From positions 1,612,001-1,676,000 of the forward strand of contig NZ_CP094460.1 of assembly GCF_022809715.1 (NCBI RefSeq): a DNA stretch of 64,000 bases. The letters run 5' to 3'. The notes under the pieces are model-generated. The model ran no database searches. It was not told the origin of the DNA and worked only from the letters and a program-made list of their open reading frames with translations. This DNA is from Burkholderia pyrrocinia (GTDB lineage Bacteria > Pseudomonadota > Gammaproteobacteria > Burkholderiales > Burkholderiaceae). This document shows, piece by piece, positions 18,542-27,662 of the stretch (its first letter is position 1; each line of letters begins with the position of its first letter). Both the position numbers and the translations under genes were made by a program.

Positions 18542-18817
18542 CTAGTTGCTGATCTGAGCCGGCATACCGGGGGCCGGCGCATGCATGGCGGCAGCCGCCT
18601 GCCGGGCCCGATCCTGCTCGGCGAGCTTCGCTTCCGCGGCCTGGATGTCCGCCGGATACTCGCCGTCGTCTCCCTTCGCCGGGTCATATCCGGCCGCTTC
18701 CAGACGCATCAGCTCGTCACGAACCTGCGCGCGCGTCAGCGGCGCGGCTGATTGCGCGAATGCCGACTGACCGACGATCATTCCGATCATCATCAGTACT
18801 GCGATATATGTTTTCAT
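18542..18817 (-). CDS. secreted DUF4148 protein
   Basis: 91 residues from ATG 18817 (another ATG one codon earlier; AAGGAG spacing favours 18817). A signal peptide ends near GQSAFA, then the DUF4148 core LTRAQVRDELMRLEAAGYDPAKGD typical of small Burkholderia periplasmic proteins. The function of the family is unknown. A second DUF4148 gene lies 71 nt upstream on the same strand, so they probably form a unit. Confidence 0.88.
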   Translation of the reverse strand: MKTYIAVLMMIGMIVGQSAFAQSAAPLTRAQVRDELMRLEAAGYDPAKGDDGEYPADIQAAEAKLAEQDRARQAAAAMHAPAPGMPAQISN

Positions 18818-18888
18818 CATCAACTCCTTCAATGTTCCGTATCGATCAACCGTTGTGAATGCCGAACCTGCGGATGCAGGCCGGTTTG

Positions 18889-19233
18889 TCAGCTTCCGAA
18901 ATAGATCGTGCAGAAGCTCGCCGGGCCGACGCACGCGGCCGGACGCTGGCGCGGCGACATCGCCGCCGGTTTTCCTGCTTCGGATGAAACGGCCGGATCG
19001 CTGCCGACCGCCGTGCTGGACTGACGCTGCGGCATCTGTTCGACCTGCCGCTGGAAGAGCGGGCTCACGTCCGGATACGACGTATCGGTCACGAAGCGCA
19101 GCCCGTTGTTTTCGGCGTCGATCAGTTCCTGCCTGACCTGCGCACGCGTGAGCGCCTGTGCCGACGCTTGCGTCGCGACACCCGCGAGAGAAATTGCCGC
19201 CACGGTGGCAGCCACCAGCCAATGCTTGTTCAT
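18889..19233 (-). CDS. secreted DUF4148 protein, divergent C-terminus
   Basis: 114 residues. Signal peptide about 1-25 (ending QASA), then ALTRAQVRQELIDAENNGLRF, the DUF4148 core. The C-terminal half is Gln/Pro-rich and ends with two cysteines (ACVGPASFC), unlike its neighbour. An AAGGAG site precedes the ATG. Function unknown; paired with the DUF4148 gene at 18542-18817. Confidence 0.85.
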   Translation of the reverse strand: MNKHWLVAATVAAISLAGVATQASAQALTRAQVRQELIDAENNGLRFVTDTSYPDVSPLFQRQVEQMPQRQSSTAVGSDPAVSSEAGKPAAMSPRQRPAACVGPASFCTIYFGS

Positions 19234-19474
19234 GTTCCACTCCTTCAGAAGTCAACGAGACGATGTGCTACACCCGTATGACGACGGAAGGCGTTCGTTT
19301 ATTCCCGCGCTTCGCAGTTCGAACCATGCGGCCTCCCGGCTTCCCGGGCCGCTCGGGCCGGACATTCATCGAACTGTCATTCTTTCGTCAGCCGGCGTAA
19401 CCTGACGTAACGCAGCGCCCGCCGCGCTTCGGGCAGACTGACGCCACCTCATACGGATCGCCCATCGATCGACC

Positions 19475-20164
19475 ATGTCCGCCGCTTACGACTATGCAGC
19501 CGGCCTGCTCCGCACGCTGTACGACCGCCATATCGACGGCGGCGCGGTGCTCGATACGGCCGCGTTCCCGGACGCCGAGCGTTTCATGCGTGCGTGGCCG
19601 GCCATCCGCGCGGAAGCGCTCGCGGTGGCGCGCGACATGCCGCGCATCCCGCGCTTCCACGAAATCATGCGCGAGCAGTACGACATCTCGGCCAACGATG
19701 CGCGCGACTGGCGGATGTTCATCATGCAGGCGTACGGCCAGCCGTTCTCGCGCAACCTGTCGCGCTGCCCGACCGTGGCGTCGATCGTCGCGGCGTCGCC
19801 GGACGTGCTGTCCGCATCGCTGTCGTTCCTCGCGCCGGGCAAGCACATTCCGCCGCACCGCGGGCCGTTTCGCGGCATCCTGCGCGGCTACCTCGTGCTG
19901 TCGATGCCGAAGCGCGCGGACGGCACGCCGGCCGCCGTGCTGAAAGTGGATGGCCGCGAATACCGGCTCGACGAAGGCCGCTTCCTGCTGTGGGACGACA
20001 CGTTCATGCACGAGGCATGGAACGACAGTGATGAAGTGCGGATCGTGCTGCTGCTCGATATCCGCCGGCGCGGGATGCCGCGTTTGCTCACGTGGCTGTC
20101 GAATGCGGTGATCGGCGTCGTGCGGCTCGGGATTCGGGTGCGGGGGCGGTCGATTCCGGTTTAG
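19475..20164 (+). CDS. aspartyl/asparaginyl beta-hydroxylase-fold dioxygenase
   Basis: 229 residues of the Asp/Asn beta-hydroxylase (LpxO-like) cupin family, Fe(II)/2-oxoglutarate-dependent. The conserved region reads HIPPHRGPFRGILRGYLVLS, with a second metal histidine in LLWDDTFMHEAWND. A C-terminal hydrophobic segment (LTWLSNAVIGVVRLGI) could act at the membrane, as in LpxO, which hydroxylates lipid A acyl chains; peptide substrates are an alternative. The gene stands alone. Confidence 0.82.
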   Translation: MSAAYDYAAGLLRTLYDRHIDGGAVLDTAAFPDAERFMRAWPAIRAEALAVARDMPRIPRFHEIMREQYDISANDARDWRMFIMQAYGQPFSRNLSRCPTVASIVAASPDVLSASLSFLAPGKHIPPHRGPFRGILRGYLVLSMPKRADGTPAAVLKVDGREYRLDEGRFLLWDDTFMHEAWNDSDEVRIVLLLDIRRRGMPRLLTWLSNAVIGVVRLGIRVRGRSIPV

Positions 20165-20287
20165 CGGCACACGGCCGGCGCACGCCGGACCAGCAGCACC
20201 CATGCGACGCCATCCTGACTTTCAGCTTCCATCGGATCGCCTAAACTACAAACCGTCCCTTTCGCGCGGCTCCTGCCAGCCACTGCC

Positions 20288-20557
20288 ATGGCGCATATCT
20301 TCTTCGCCGCTTCGATCCAGCGGCACGTCGAAACACCCGAGCGCGAGATCGATGCACACACGCTCGGCGAAGCATTCGACACCGTTTTCAGCGAGCAGCC
20401 GCGACTGCGCGGCTACATCGTCGACGACCAGGGTGCACTGCGCAAACATCTCTCGGTATTCATCGACGGCCAGCCAGTGCGCGACCGGCAACGGCTGTCC
20501 GATGCGCTCGGCGACTCCAGTCGGGTTTATGTCGTGCAGGCGCTGACGGGCGGATAA
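20288..20557 (+). CDS. MoaD/ThiS-like ubiquitin-fold protein with C-terminal diglycine
   Basis: 89 residues with beta-grasp features and an exact C-terminal Gly-Gly (VVQALTGG), the tail that MoaD, ThiS and CysO use for adenylation and thiocarboxylation. No molybdopterin or thiamin gene is near. It lies 38 nt upstream of an Asp-box propeller gene on the same strand. It may supply sulfur or mark a partner, but no E1-like enzyme gene lies in the window. Confidence 0.8.
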   Translation: MAHIFFAASIQRHVETPEREIDAHTLGEAFDTVFSEQPRLRGYIVDDQGALRKHLSVFIDGQPVRDRQRLSDALGDSSRVYVVQALTGG

Positions 20558-20595
20558 AGGGACAGCCCCAAGTCAGGCCATCAGGAGACACCAAC

Positions 20596-21744
20596 ATGAA
20601 CGATCGCTTGCTCGTCGCCACCCGCAAGGGCCTGTTCGTTCTGCAGCCCGACGGCAGCGGCGGCTGGACGCTCGGCGAACCGCATTTCGTCGGCGAACCG
20701 GTCAACATGGCACTCGCCGATCCACGCGACGGAACGCTGTACGCCGCGCTCAACCTCGGCCATTTCGGCGTGAAGCTGCACCGAAGGCGGGCCGGCGCCG
20801 CCGACTGGGAAGAATGCGCAGTCCCCGTTTATCCACCGCAGCCTGCTGAAGAACCGCCCGCCAGCGCCGGCGCGCATTCAAGCACGGGCGACGCGGACGA
20901 CGAGCCCCCCGCCCCGCCAAAGCCGCCCTGGACGCTTCAGCAGATCTGGTCGCTCGAAGCCGGCGGCACCGACGAGCCGGGCGTACTGTGGGCCGGCACG
21001 ATACCCGGCGGGCTGTTCCGCTCCGACGATTACGGCGACTCGTGGGTGCTCAACCGCCCGCTGTGGGATCGCCCGGAACGCGCCGAGTGGGGCGGCGGCG
21101 GGTACGACGCGCCGGGCATCCATTCGGTGATGGTCGATCCGCGCGACAGCCGGCACGTGACGGTCGGCATCTCGTGCGGCGGCGTCTGGCAGACCATCGA
21201 CGGCGGCGCGACCTGGCGCGTGACCGCCGACGGCATGGAAGCCGACTACATGCCGCCCGAGCGGCGCGGCGAGCCGAACGTGCAGGACCCGCACCGCGTC
21301 GTGCAGTGCGCGGCCAACCCGGACGTGCTGTGGACGCAGCATCACTGCGCGATCTTCCGCTCGACCGACGGTGCCGAACACTGGCGGCGCATCGAGGCGC
21401 AGCCTTCGAGCTTCGGCTTCGCGGTCGCCGTGCATCCGGACGAACCGGACACGGCGTGGTTCGTGCCGGCCGTAAAGGACGCATGCCGGATTCCGGTGAA
21501 CGGCCGGTTCGTCGTCACGCGCACGCGCGACGGCGGCCGCAGTTTCGAGAGCCTGTCGAACGGGTTGCCGGCTGCGCCCGCGTACGACCTCGTGTATCGG
21601 CACGGGCTCGCGGTGGACGATTCCGGCACGCGCCTCGCGATGGCGTCGACGACCGGCGGGTTATGGACGTCCGGCGACGGCGGTGACAACTGGCAGATGG
21701 TGTCCGCGCATTTGCCGCCGGTGTATTGCGTCAGGTTCGGGTGA
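20596..21744 (+). CDS. Asp-box beta-propeller protein (sialidase/Vps10-like fold)
   Basis: 382 residues with at least five Asp-box repeats: RSDDYGDSW, QTIDGGATW, RSTDGAEHW, RTRDGGRSF and SGDGGDNW. No signal peptide is seen, so it is probably cytoplasmic. The fold is shared by sialidases, but the catalytic Arg triad was not traced, so glycosidase activity is not claimed. An AGGAG site precedes the ATG. Likely co-transcribed with the MoaD-like gene. Confidence 0.82.
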   Translation: MNDRLLVATRKGLFVLQPDGSGGWTLGEPHFVGEPVNMALADPRDGTLYAALNLGHFGVKLHRRRAGAADWEECAVPVYPPQPAEEPPASAGAHSSTGDADDEPPAPPKPPWTLQQIWSLEAGGTDEPGVLWAGTIPGGLFRSDDYGDSWVLNRPLWDRPERAEWGGGGYDAPGIHSVMVDPRDSRHVTVGISCGGVWQTIDGGATWRVTADGMEADYMPPERRGEPNVQDPHRVVQCAANPDVLWTQHHCAIFRSTDGAEHWRRIEAQPSSFGFAVAVHPDEPDTAWFVPAVKDACRIPVNGRFVVTRTRDGGRSFESLSNGLPAAPAYDLVYRHGLAVDDSGTRLAMASTTGGLWTSGDGGDNWQMVSAHLPPVYCVRFG

Positions 21745-21789
21745 CGGTGGGCGGCGGGCAACCGAAGCCCGACACGTCCGGGTTTCCGG

Positions 21790-22752
21790 TCACTCGCGGA
21801 ATCGCGCGTCGATAGGCTCGTCGGCGCAGCGGTCGCCCGGCGCCATCCGCGCCACCGCCGCGCGCGTGTGCGCGATTTCCGCTTCGAGCCAGTCGAGAAA
21901 CCGCCTGACCTGCGGCTCGCGTTCCCGCCCGGGCCGGCACAGCGCGACGAAGCGCGCACCGTCGAGCCGCACCGACGGCTCGATCGGCATCAACGCGCCG
22001 CGCTCGACGTGCTCGGCCACCAGCACCGAACTCAACAACGCGACGCCCTGCCCGAGCAACACGGCCTGCAGCGCGTATTGCTCGTCGTCGTAATGCCTGA
22101 ACACCGCGCGTTCGAGCCACGCGTCGCGACTGGCCGCGCGACACCACGACGCCCAGTCGATCGACACGGGCAGCGGCGTATCCCACACGGTCTCGATCAA
22201 GTCGAGACGCTCGTCCGAACGATGCGCATCGAACCCGGCAGCCGCATACGCACCGAAATACTCGTCGATCAGCGCGATCTCGTGCAGCGCCGGGAACGTG
22301 CGCGACGTCGCGCGAATCGCGAGATCGATCCGCGCGTCGCGTTCGAGATCGGCGAGCGCGTTGCCGGTTTCGACCTTGATGTTCAACTGCGGATCGACGC
22401 GGCGGAACCGGCCCAGGCGCGGAATCAGCCACATCGCTGCAAATGCGGGCGTGGTGGTCAGCACGAGCGTGCGCTCGTCGGCCGCTTCGGGCCGCACCGC
22501 ATCGAGCCCGCGGCTCAGCGCAAGCAATGCATCGTGACTCGCGCGAAACAGCCGCTCGCCCTCCGCCGTGAGCCGCACGCCGCTCGCGCCGCGCTCGAAC
22601 AGCAGCACGCCGAGCCGGCTTTCGAGCGACTTGATCTGGTGCGACACGGCGGCCGGCGTCACGGACAGTTCGTCCGCGGCGGCCTTGAACGTGCCGAGCC
22701 GCGCCGACGACTCGAATACACGCAATGCGGTCAGGGGAATTTTCGAGAACAC
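21790..22752 (-). CDS. LysR-family regulator (GcvA-like)
   Basis: 320 residues starting at a GTG, preceded by GAGG. N-terminal helix-turn-helix (ALRVFESSARLGTFKAAADELSVTPAAVSHQIKSLE) in the GcvA/AmpR manner, then a periplasmic-binding-like effector domain. It diverges from a PACE efflux gene, the layout of aceR/aceI, so it probably regulates that gene. Effector unknown. Confidence 0.9.
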   Translation of the reverse strand: MFSKIPLTALRVFESSARLGTFKAAADELSVTPAAVSHQIKSLESRLGVLLFERGASGVRLTAEGERLFRASHDALLALSRGLDAVRPEAADERTLVLTTTPAFAAMWLIPRLGRFRRVDPQLNIKVETGNALADLERDARIDLAIRATSRTFPALHEIALIDEYFGAYAAAGFDAHRSDERLDLIETVWDTPLPVSIDWASWCRAASRDAWLERAVFRHYDDEQYALQAVLLGQGVALLSSVLVAEHVERGALMPIEPSVRLDGARFVALCRPGREREPQVRRFLDWLEAEIAHTRAAVARMAPGDRCADEPIDARFRE

Positions 22753-22780
22753 GGGGCCTCGCGGGCCGGATGCGGCCGGG

Positions 22781-22820
22781 TTGAATTCGATTCAATCGGG
22801 GTGAGATTAGGTGAATTGAA
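22781..22820. promoter_or_regulatory. candidate LysR operator in divergent intergenic region
   Basis: TTGAA-N5-TTCAA (22781-22795) is a perfect dyad, and TTCAAT (22791-22796) also pairs with ATTGAA (22815-22820). Overlapping near and far dyads between divergent genes fit recognition and activation sites of a LysR protein. Confidence 0.5.
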
Positions 22821-22899
22821 GCAGGCGTGCAACGCGAATAGCCTTGCGGAACGTCGCGGCACGGTGCCGCGGCGGTTGCCGTCGAACCGGAGAAACCAC

Positions 22900-23325
22900 G
22901 TGCAAGGCCTACCGCGCAGGATCACGCAGGCGGTGCTCTACGAAGCGATCGCCATCTCCTGCATCTCGCCCGTAATCGCGGCGATCTTCAAGCAGGACCT
23001 CGTCTATTCGGGTGCGCTGTCGGCGACGATGTCGGCGATCGCGCTGCTGTGGAACATGATCTTCAACGCGCTGTTCGAGCGCTGGGAAGCGTCGCGCCGG
23101 CAGCCGACGCGCACGCTCCGGCGGCGGATCCTGCACGCCACCGGATTCGAAGGCGGGCTGATCTTCATGCTCGTGCCCGTGGTGTCGTGGTGGCTCGACA
23201 TCTCGTGGTTCGACGCGTTCGTCGTCGATATCGGGCTGTTCGCGTTCTTCTTCTGCTACGCGTTCGTATTCCAGTGGGCGTTCGATCGCGTGTTCGACGT
23301 GCCGGCGGCGACGAAGGGATTGTGA
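22900..23325 (+). CDS. PACE-family efflux transporter
   Basis: 141 residues from GTG 22900, chosen because GGAG lies seven nt upstream and the N-terminus QGLPRRITQAVLYEAIAISC matches the family. Four membrane helices form two tandem bacterial-transmembrane-pair domains; acidic residues in helices 1 (YEAI) and 3 (FEGG) are typical of proton-coupled export. Known PACE proteins export chlorhexidine, acriflavine or short diamines; the substrate here is not readable. Confidence 0.88.
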   Translation: MQGLPRRITQAVLYEAIAISCISPVIAAIFKQDLVYSGALSATMSAIALLWNMIFNALFERWEASRRQPTRTLRRRILHATGFEGGLIFMLVPVVSWWLDISWFDAFVVDIGLFAFFFCYAFVFQWAFDRVFDVPAATKGL

Positions 23326-23365
23326 CCTTCGTCCTCGCGCGCTGCTTCGCCACACCAAAAGCAAC

Positions 23366-23396
23366 GCGGCCCGCCCGCACGATGCGGGAGGGCCGC
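23366..23396 (-). terminator. terminator of the cho operon
   Basis: A 14-bp stem with one mismatch (23366-23379 with 23383-23396, loop CGA). On the minus strand it is followed by GCTTTTGG (U4). It lies 53 nt beyond the choX stop codon and probably also stops PACE transcription from the other side. Confidence 0.7.
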
Positions 23397-23449
23397 GCTT
23401 CATCACGCCGGCGCGCCGCCTTCAGCAGGCGCGCCAGCCACGTCGACGC

Positions 23450-24397
23450 TCAATGCACGCCGAGATACGCCTTCACCGCCGGCAGCCCCGGCTTCCCGTC
23501 GAGCGTCGTCACGCCCGCGAGCCACTTGTCGAGCGCCTGCGGGTTCGCCTTCAGCCACGCGGCCGCCGCCTTGTTCGGGTCTTCCTTGTTCATGATCGGC
23601 ATCATCACGTGATTCTCGATCGTCGTCGTGAACTGCAGGTTCGACACGAACTTCGCGACGTTCGGGCAGCGCTGCGCGTAGTCGGGCGGCGTTGCCGTCA
23701 GCACCTTCGCCTCGCCGTAGTTCGGGCCGAACACGTCGTCGCCGCCGCTCAGGTAGTCGATCTTCATCTGCACGTTCATCGGATGCGGTTCCCAGCCGAG
23801 GAACACGATCCACTGCTTGTCGCGGATCGCGCGGTTCACCTCGACCAGCATCCCGGCCTCGCTCGACTCGACCATCTTGAACTTGCCGAGGCCGAACTGG
23901 TTGCCGTCGATCATCTTCTTGATCAGCAGGTTGCCGTCGTTGCCCGGCTCGATCCCGTAGATCTTGCCGTTCAGCTTGTCCGCGTACTTCTGGATGTCCG
24001 CGAACGACTTCAGGCCGCCCTGGTACACGTAGTCGGGCACCGCGAGCGTGTATTTAGCGCCGGTCAGGTTCGGCGTCGAGAGCACCTTGATCGTGCCGGC
24101 CTTCGTGAACGGCTGGATGATCGGGTCCATCGTCGGCGACCAGTAGCCGAGGAACACGTCGATCTGCTTGCTCTTGATCCCGGCAAACGTGATCGGCACC
24201 GATGCGATCGTCTTCGTCGGGCTGTAGCCGAGCCCCTGCAGCATCGTCGATGCGAGGCCCGTGGTCGCCGCGATGTCGGACCAGCCGACATCCGCGAAGC
24301 GCACGTTCTTGCATACGGGCGGATCGGCCGCATAAACGGCCGACATCGGCGCGGTTATTCCGATCCCGCACACCGCTGCGATCAATAGGCGCTTCAT
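23450..24397 (-). CDS. choX: choline/betaine-type ABC transporter substrate-binding protein
   Basis: 315 residues from ATG 24397, preceded by AGGAGAAAG. Signal peptide about 1-24 (ending VYA). Mature protein of the OpuAC/ChoX family, with DVGWSDIAATTGLAS and the YWSPTMDPIIQPF region holding aromatic residues that cage quaternary ammonium groups. It is the last gene of choV-choW-regulator-choX. Choline is the most likely ligand; betaine or carnitine are possible. Confidence 0.9.
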   Translation of the reverse strand: MKRLLIAAVCGIGITAPMSAVYAADPPVCKNVRFADVGWSDIAATTGLASTMLQGLGYSPTKTIASVPITFAGIKSKQIDVFLGYWSPTMDPIIQPFTKAGTIKVLSTPNLTGAKYTLAVPDYVYQGGLKSFADIQKYADKLNGKIYGIEPGNDGNLLIKKMIDGNQFGLGKFKMVESSEAGMLVEVNRAIRDKQWIVFLGWEPHPMNVQMKIDYLSGGDDVFGPNYGEAKVLTATPPDYAQRCPNVAKFVSNLQFTTTIENHVMMPIMNKEDPNKAAAAWLKANPQALDKWLAGVTTLDGKPGLPAVKAYLGVH

Positions 24398-24495
24398 CTT
24401 TCTTCTCCTCAAAGTGATGTCGTTTGCATGAATGCGGGATCTCTTATTGAAACCGCGCGCCGCGATCCCGGCGACGTCGCGGGCCGTACAAACTG

Positions 24496-25494
24496 TCAGC
24501 GCCCCGGCAACCTGCGCTCGTAGCTCGGCGCATGGCCGAACTGCGCGCGGTACGCCTTGCTGAAATGACACGGCGAATGAAAACCGCAGACCGTCGTCAC
24601 GCGCGCGATCGACGCATCGGTCGTGCGCAGCAGATCGCGAGCACGTTTCAGGCGCAGCGTCAGGTAATAGTGGGTCGGCGACACGTTCAGGTACACCTTG
24701 AACATCCGCTGCAGGTGCCGCTGCGACAACCGTACGAGCCGCGCGAGTTCCTCGAGCGACAGCGGCTCCTCGATGTTAGCCTCCATCAGCCGCACGACCT
24801 CGATCAGCTCCGCACGCGAGAAGCCGACGCGCGCATCGACGGGAATCGGCTGCGTGTCGGTCGAGCTGCGGATGCGCTCCAGGATGAACTGCTCCGACAC
24901 CTGCGCGGCGAGCTGCTGGCCGAACCGCATGCCGACGAGGTTCAGCATCAGGTCGAGCGGCGCGGTGCCGCCCGTGCAGGTCAGCCGGTCGCGATCGACG
25001 ACGAACAGCTCATCGGCGAAGCCGACCTGCGGAAACTCGGAATGCAGCGCGGACAGGTTCTCCCAGTGCACGGTGCAGCGATAGCCGTCGAGCAGCCCGC
25101 TCGACATCAGCGCATACGCGCCCGTGCAGATGCCGCCGAGCGGCAGCCCGCGCTCGGCGAGCGCCGCGAGCGTATCGCGCGCGCCCTCGTCGACCACGTC
25201 GCGGATGCGGATGCCGCCGCACACGATCATCACGTCGGGCAGGTTCGTATAGTCGAGCGCCTGCGTGGGCCGTACCGCAATGCCGTTGCTGGCATGCGCG
25301 GGGAAACCGTCGAGCGAGTAGATCGACCACTTGTAATGATCGGCGCGCCCGACGTAGTTCGCCATCCGAAGCACCTCGACCGCGCTCGAAAACGCGATCA
25401 TCGAGAAGTTCGGCAGCGTCAGGAAGCCGAAATGGGCGAGGGACGAAACCGGTGAAACGCAGGCGGCGGGCGCGACAGCGGCGGCGGACGTCAC
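24496..25494 (-). CDS. GlxA-family AraC regulator, GbdR-like
   Basis: 332 residues: DJ-1/PfpI-like sensor domain (about 20-200; GGICTGAY elbow) and C-terminal double HTH (LSLEELARLVRLSQRHLQRMFKVYLNVSPTHYYLTLRL and CGFHSPCHFSKAYRAQFG, given here as two regions). It resembles GbdR, the glycine-betaine-responsive activator. It is embedded between choW and choX on the same strand, so the transporter and its likely regulator are co-expressed. Known GbdR targets include betaine/sarcosine genes, relevant to the sox operon 22 kb away. Confidence 0.85.
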   Translation of the reverse strand: MTSAAAVAPAACVSPVSSLAHFGFLTLPNFSMIAFSSAVEVLRMANYVGRADHYKWSIYSLDGFPAHASNGIAVRPTQALDYTNLPDVMIVCGGIRIRDVVDEGARDTLAALAERGLPLGGICTGAYALMSSGLLDGYRCTVHWENLSALHSEFPQVGFADELFVVDRDRLTCTGGTAPLDLMLNLVGMRFGQQLAAQVSEQFILERIRSSTDTQPIPVDARVGFSRAELIEVVRLMEANIEEPLSLEELARLVRLSQRHLQRMFKVYLNVSPTHYYLTLRLKRARDLLRTTDASIARVTTVCGFHSPCHFSKAYRAQFGHAPSYERRLPGR

Positions 25495-25603
25495 ATCGGA
25501 CTCCTGTCGAACAGGTTACGAGCGGCCAGCCCCGCGGCAAACGCCGCGGAAGCGGTTATCGAATCAGGGAAGGCGGCCGGAAGACGGGCCGGCCGCCGGT
25601 CAA

Positions 25604-26500
25604 TCAGGCTTGCGCGGGTGTGGCCTTCGCGCGAAAAAGCTGCTTGAGGCCCGAGAACAGCGGCGATTTCACGGTGCCGGGTGCACGGCCGAAGCTTTCG
25701 GTGATGCGGTCGAGAATGATCGCGAGCAGCACGACCGACAGACCGCTTTCGAAACCGAGGCCGATGTCGAGGCGCTGGATACTCGCGAGCACGTCGTTGC
25801 CGAGACCGCCCGCGCCGACCATCGACGCGATGATCACCATCGACAGCGCCATCATGATCGTCTGGTTCACGCCCTGCATGATCGACGGCAGCGCATTCGG
25901 GAACTGCACCTTGTACAGCAGTTGCCACGGCGTGCAGCCGAATGCCTGGCCGGCTTCGACGATCTCGCGGTTCACGTGGCGGATGCCGAGGCTCGTCAGG
26001 CGCACCGCAGGCGGCATCGCGAAGATCACCGTCGACAGAATCCCCGGCACGCGGCCGAGACCGAACAGCATCGCGGCCGGAATCAGGTAGACGAATGCGG
26101 GCATCGTCTGCATCAGGTCGAGGATAGGACGCACGATCGCGGCGACCCACTTGCTCTTCGCGGCCCAGATGCCGAGCGGGATGCCGAGCACGAGGCTGAT
26201 GATCGTCGACGACAGCGTGAGGCCGAGCGTGATGACCGTCTGGTCCCAGAAGCCCGTCGCGAAGATCAGCAGCAGCGACGCGGTCGTGAACAGCGCGAAA
26301 CGCCAGCCCACCCGCCATAGCCCGACGCCGATGAAGATCGCCATCATCAGCCACATCGGGATCGCTTGCAGGCCGTGTTCGACGAGCGCCGCGAGGCCCT
26401 CGATCGCCTGGCCGATCGCGTCGAATGTCTTGGCGTCATGGTCGAGCAGGTAGTGAACGGACTGGTCGACCCAGGTACCGAGCGGAATCATTTCAGACAT
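25604..26500 (-). CDS. choW: choline-type ABC transporter permease
   Basis: 298-residue inner-membrane permease of the ProW/OpuAB family with about six to seven helices and the EAA loop EAGQAFGCTPWQLLYKVQFP that docks the ATPase. Its start overlaps the choV stop by eight nt, indicating coupling. A 109-nt gap separates it from the regulator gene. Confidence 0.93.
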   Translation of the reverse strand: MSEMIPLGTWVDQSVHYLLDHDAKTFDAIGQAIEGLAALVEHGLQAIPMWLMMAIFIGVGLWRVGWRFALFTTASLLLIFATGFWDQTVITLGLTLSSTIISLVLGIPLGIWAAKSKWVAAIVRPILDLMQTMPAFVYLIPAAMLFGLGRVPGILSTVIFAMPPAVRLTSLGIRHVNREIVEAGQAFGCTPWQLLYKVQFPNALPSIMQGVNQTIMMALSMVIIASMVGAGGLGNDVLASIQRLDIGLGFESGLSVVLLAIILDRITESFGRAPGTVKSPLFSGLKQLFRAKATPAQA

Positions 26501-27662
26501 GGGAACCTCGCGAACGCGTGATGGCTTTCAGGATGAGTGCGCGGTCGACCGAGCCGCAGTAGCAGCCGTCGTCGTCGACGACGGGCAGTGCGTTCGGGCT
26601 CGCCACCACGCGGGCGACAACGTGATCGAGCGTCGCGTCGCGGCGAATGCTTTCGATCGGACGGACGGACGGCGACGCATCGCCGATCGCGTCGCGCGTG
26701 ACGAAGCCGCGGATCTTGCGTTGGCCGTCGAGCACGAACGCGTATTCGTCGCTGCCGTTCAGCGCCGCCGCGACGTTCGCGGCATCGCACTTCGACATGG
26801 TCGGCACGGCACCCGTCTGCATCAGGTCGCCGGCGGTCAGGTAGCGGCTCGTGTCGATGCCGTCGAAGAACGCGCGCACGTAGTCGTCGGCCGGGTTCGC
26901 GATGATGTCCTGCGGCGTGCCGACCTGCACGAGCCGGCCGCCTTCCATGATCGCGATGCGGCTGCCGATGCGCAGCGCTTCCTCGAGATCGTGCGACACG
27001 AACATGATCGTGCGGCGCTGCTCCTTCTGGAGCTGCAGCAGCACGTCCTGCATCTCCCTGCGCTTGAGCGGATCGAGCGCGGAGAACGCCTCGTCCATGA
27101 TCATCAGCGACGGGTTCACGGCCAGCGCACGCGCGAGGCCGACACGCTGCTGCATGCCGCCCGACAGCTCGGACGGCAGCTTGTGCGAGAACGGCGCGAG
27201 GCCGACCTGCTCGAGCACTTCCATCGCACGGCGCTCGCGTTCCTTCTTGCCGACGCCCGCGACCTCGAGGCCGAACGCGGCGTTCGACACCACGGTGCGT
27301 TGCGGCATCAGCGCGAACGACTGGAACACCATGCTCATGTCCTTGCGGCGCAGCGCGGTGAGCGCCGAGCGGCGTGCCGACGCGACGTCGAGCCCGTCGA
27401 TCAGCACCTTGCCGGCGCTCGGATCGACCAGCCGGTTCACGAGGCGGATCAGCGTGGATTTGCCGGAGCCGGACAGGCCCATCAGCACGAAAATTTCGCC
27501 TTCCTGCACATCGAAGGAGACGTTGTGTACGCCGACGACCTGACCGGTGCGCTTGAGCACTTCGTCCTTCGTCGCGCCGGCGGCGAGCATGTCGAGCGCC
27601 TGCTTCGGGTTGTTTCCAAACACCTTGCACAGACCTTCGACTACGACCTTGGGGGCATCCAT
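26493..27662 (-). CDS. choV: choline-type ABC transporter ATP-binding protein with CBS domains
   Basis: 389 residues, ProV/OpuAA family. Walker A GLSGSGKST at 62-70, signature LSGGMQQRVGLARAL, Walker B LMIMDEAFSALD, and two C-terminal CBS domains (about 275-389) which sense ionic strength or nucleotides in OpuA. First gene of the operon; a direct-repeat motif lies about 90 nt upstream. Confidence 0.94.
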   Translation of the reverse strand: MDAPKVVVEGLCKVFGNNPKQALDMLAAGATKDEVLKRTGQVVGVHNVSFDVQEGEIFVLMGLSGSGKSTLIRLVNRLVDPSAGKVLIDGLDVASARRSALTALRRKDMSMVFQSFALMPQRTVVSNAAFGLEVAGVGKKERERRAMEVLEQVGLAPFSHKLPSELSGGMQQRVGLARALAVNPSLMIMDEAFSALDPLKRREMQDVLLQLQKEQRRTIMFVSHDLEEALRIGSRIAIMEGGRLVQVGTPQDIIANPADDYVRAFFDGIDTSRYLTAGDLMQTGAVPTMSKCDAANVAAALNGSDEYAFVLDGQRKIRGFVTRDAIGDASPSVRPIESIRRDATLDHVVARVVASPNALPVVDDDGCYCGSVDRALILKAITRSRGSHV

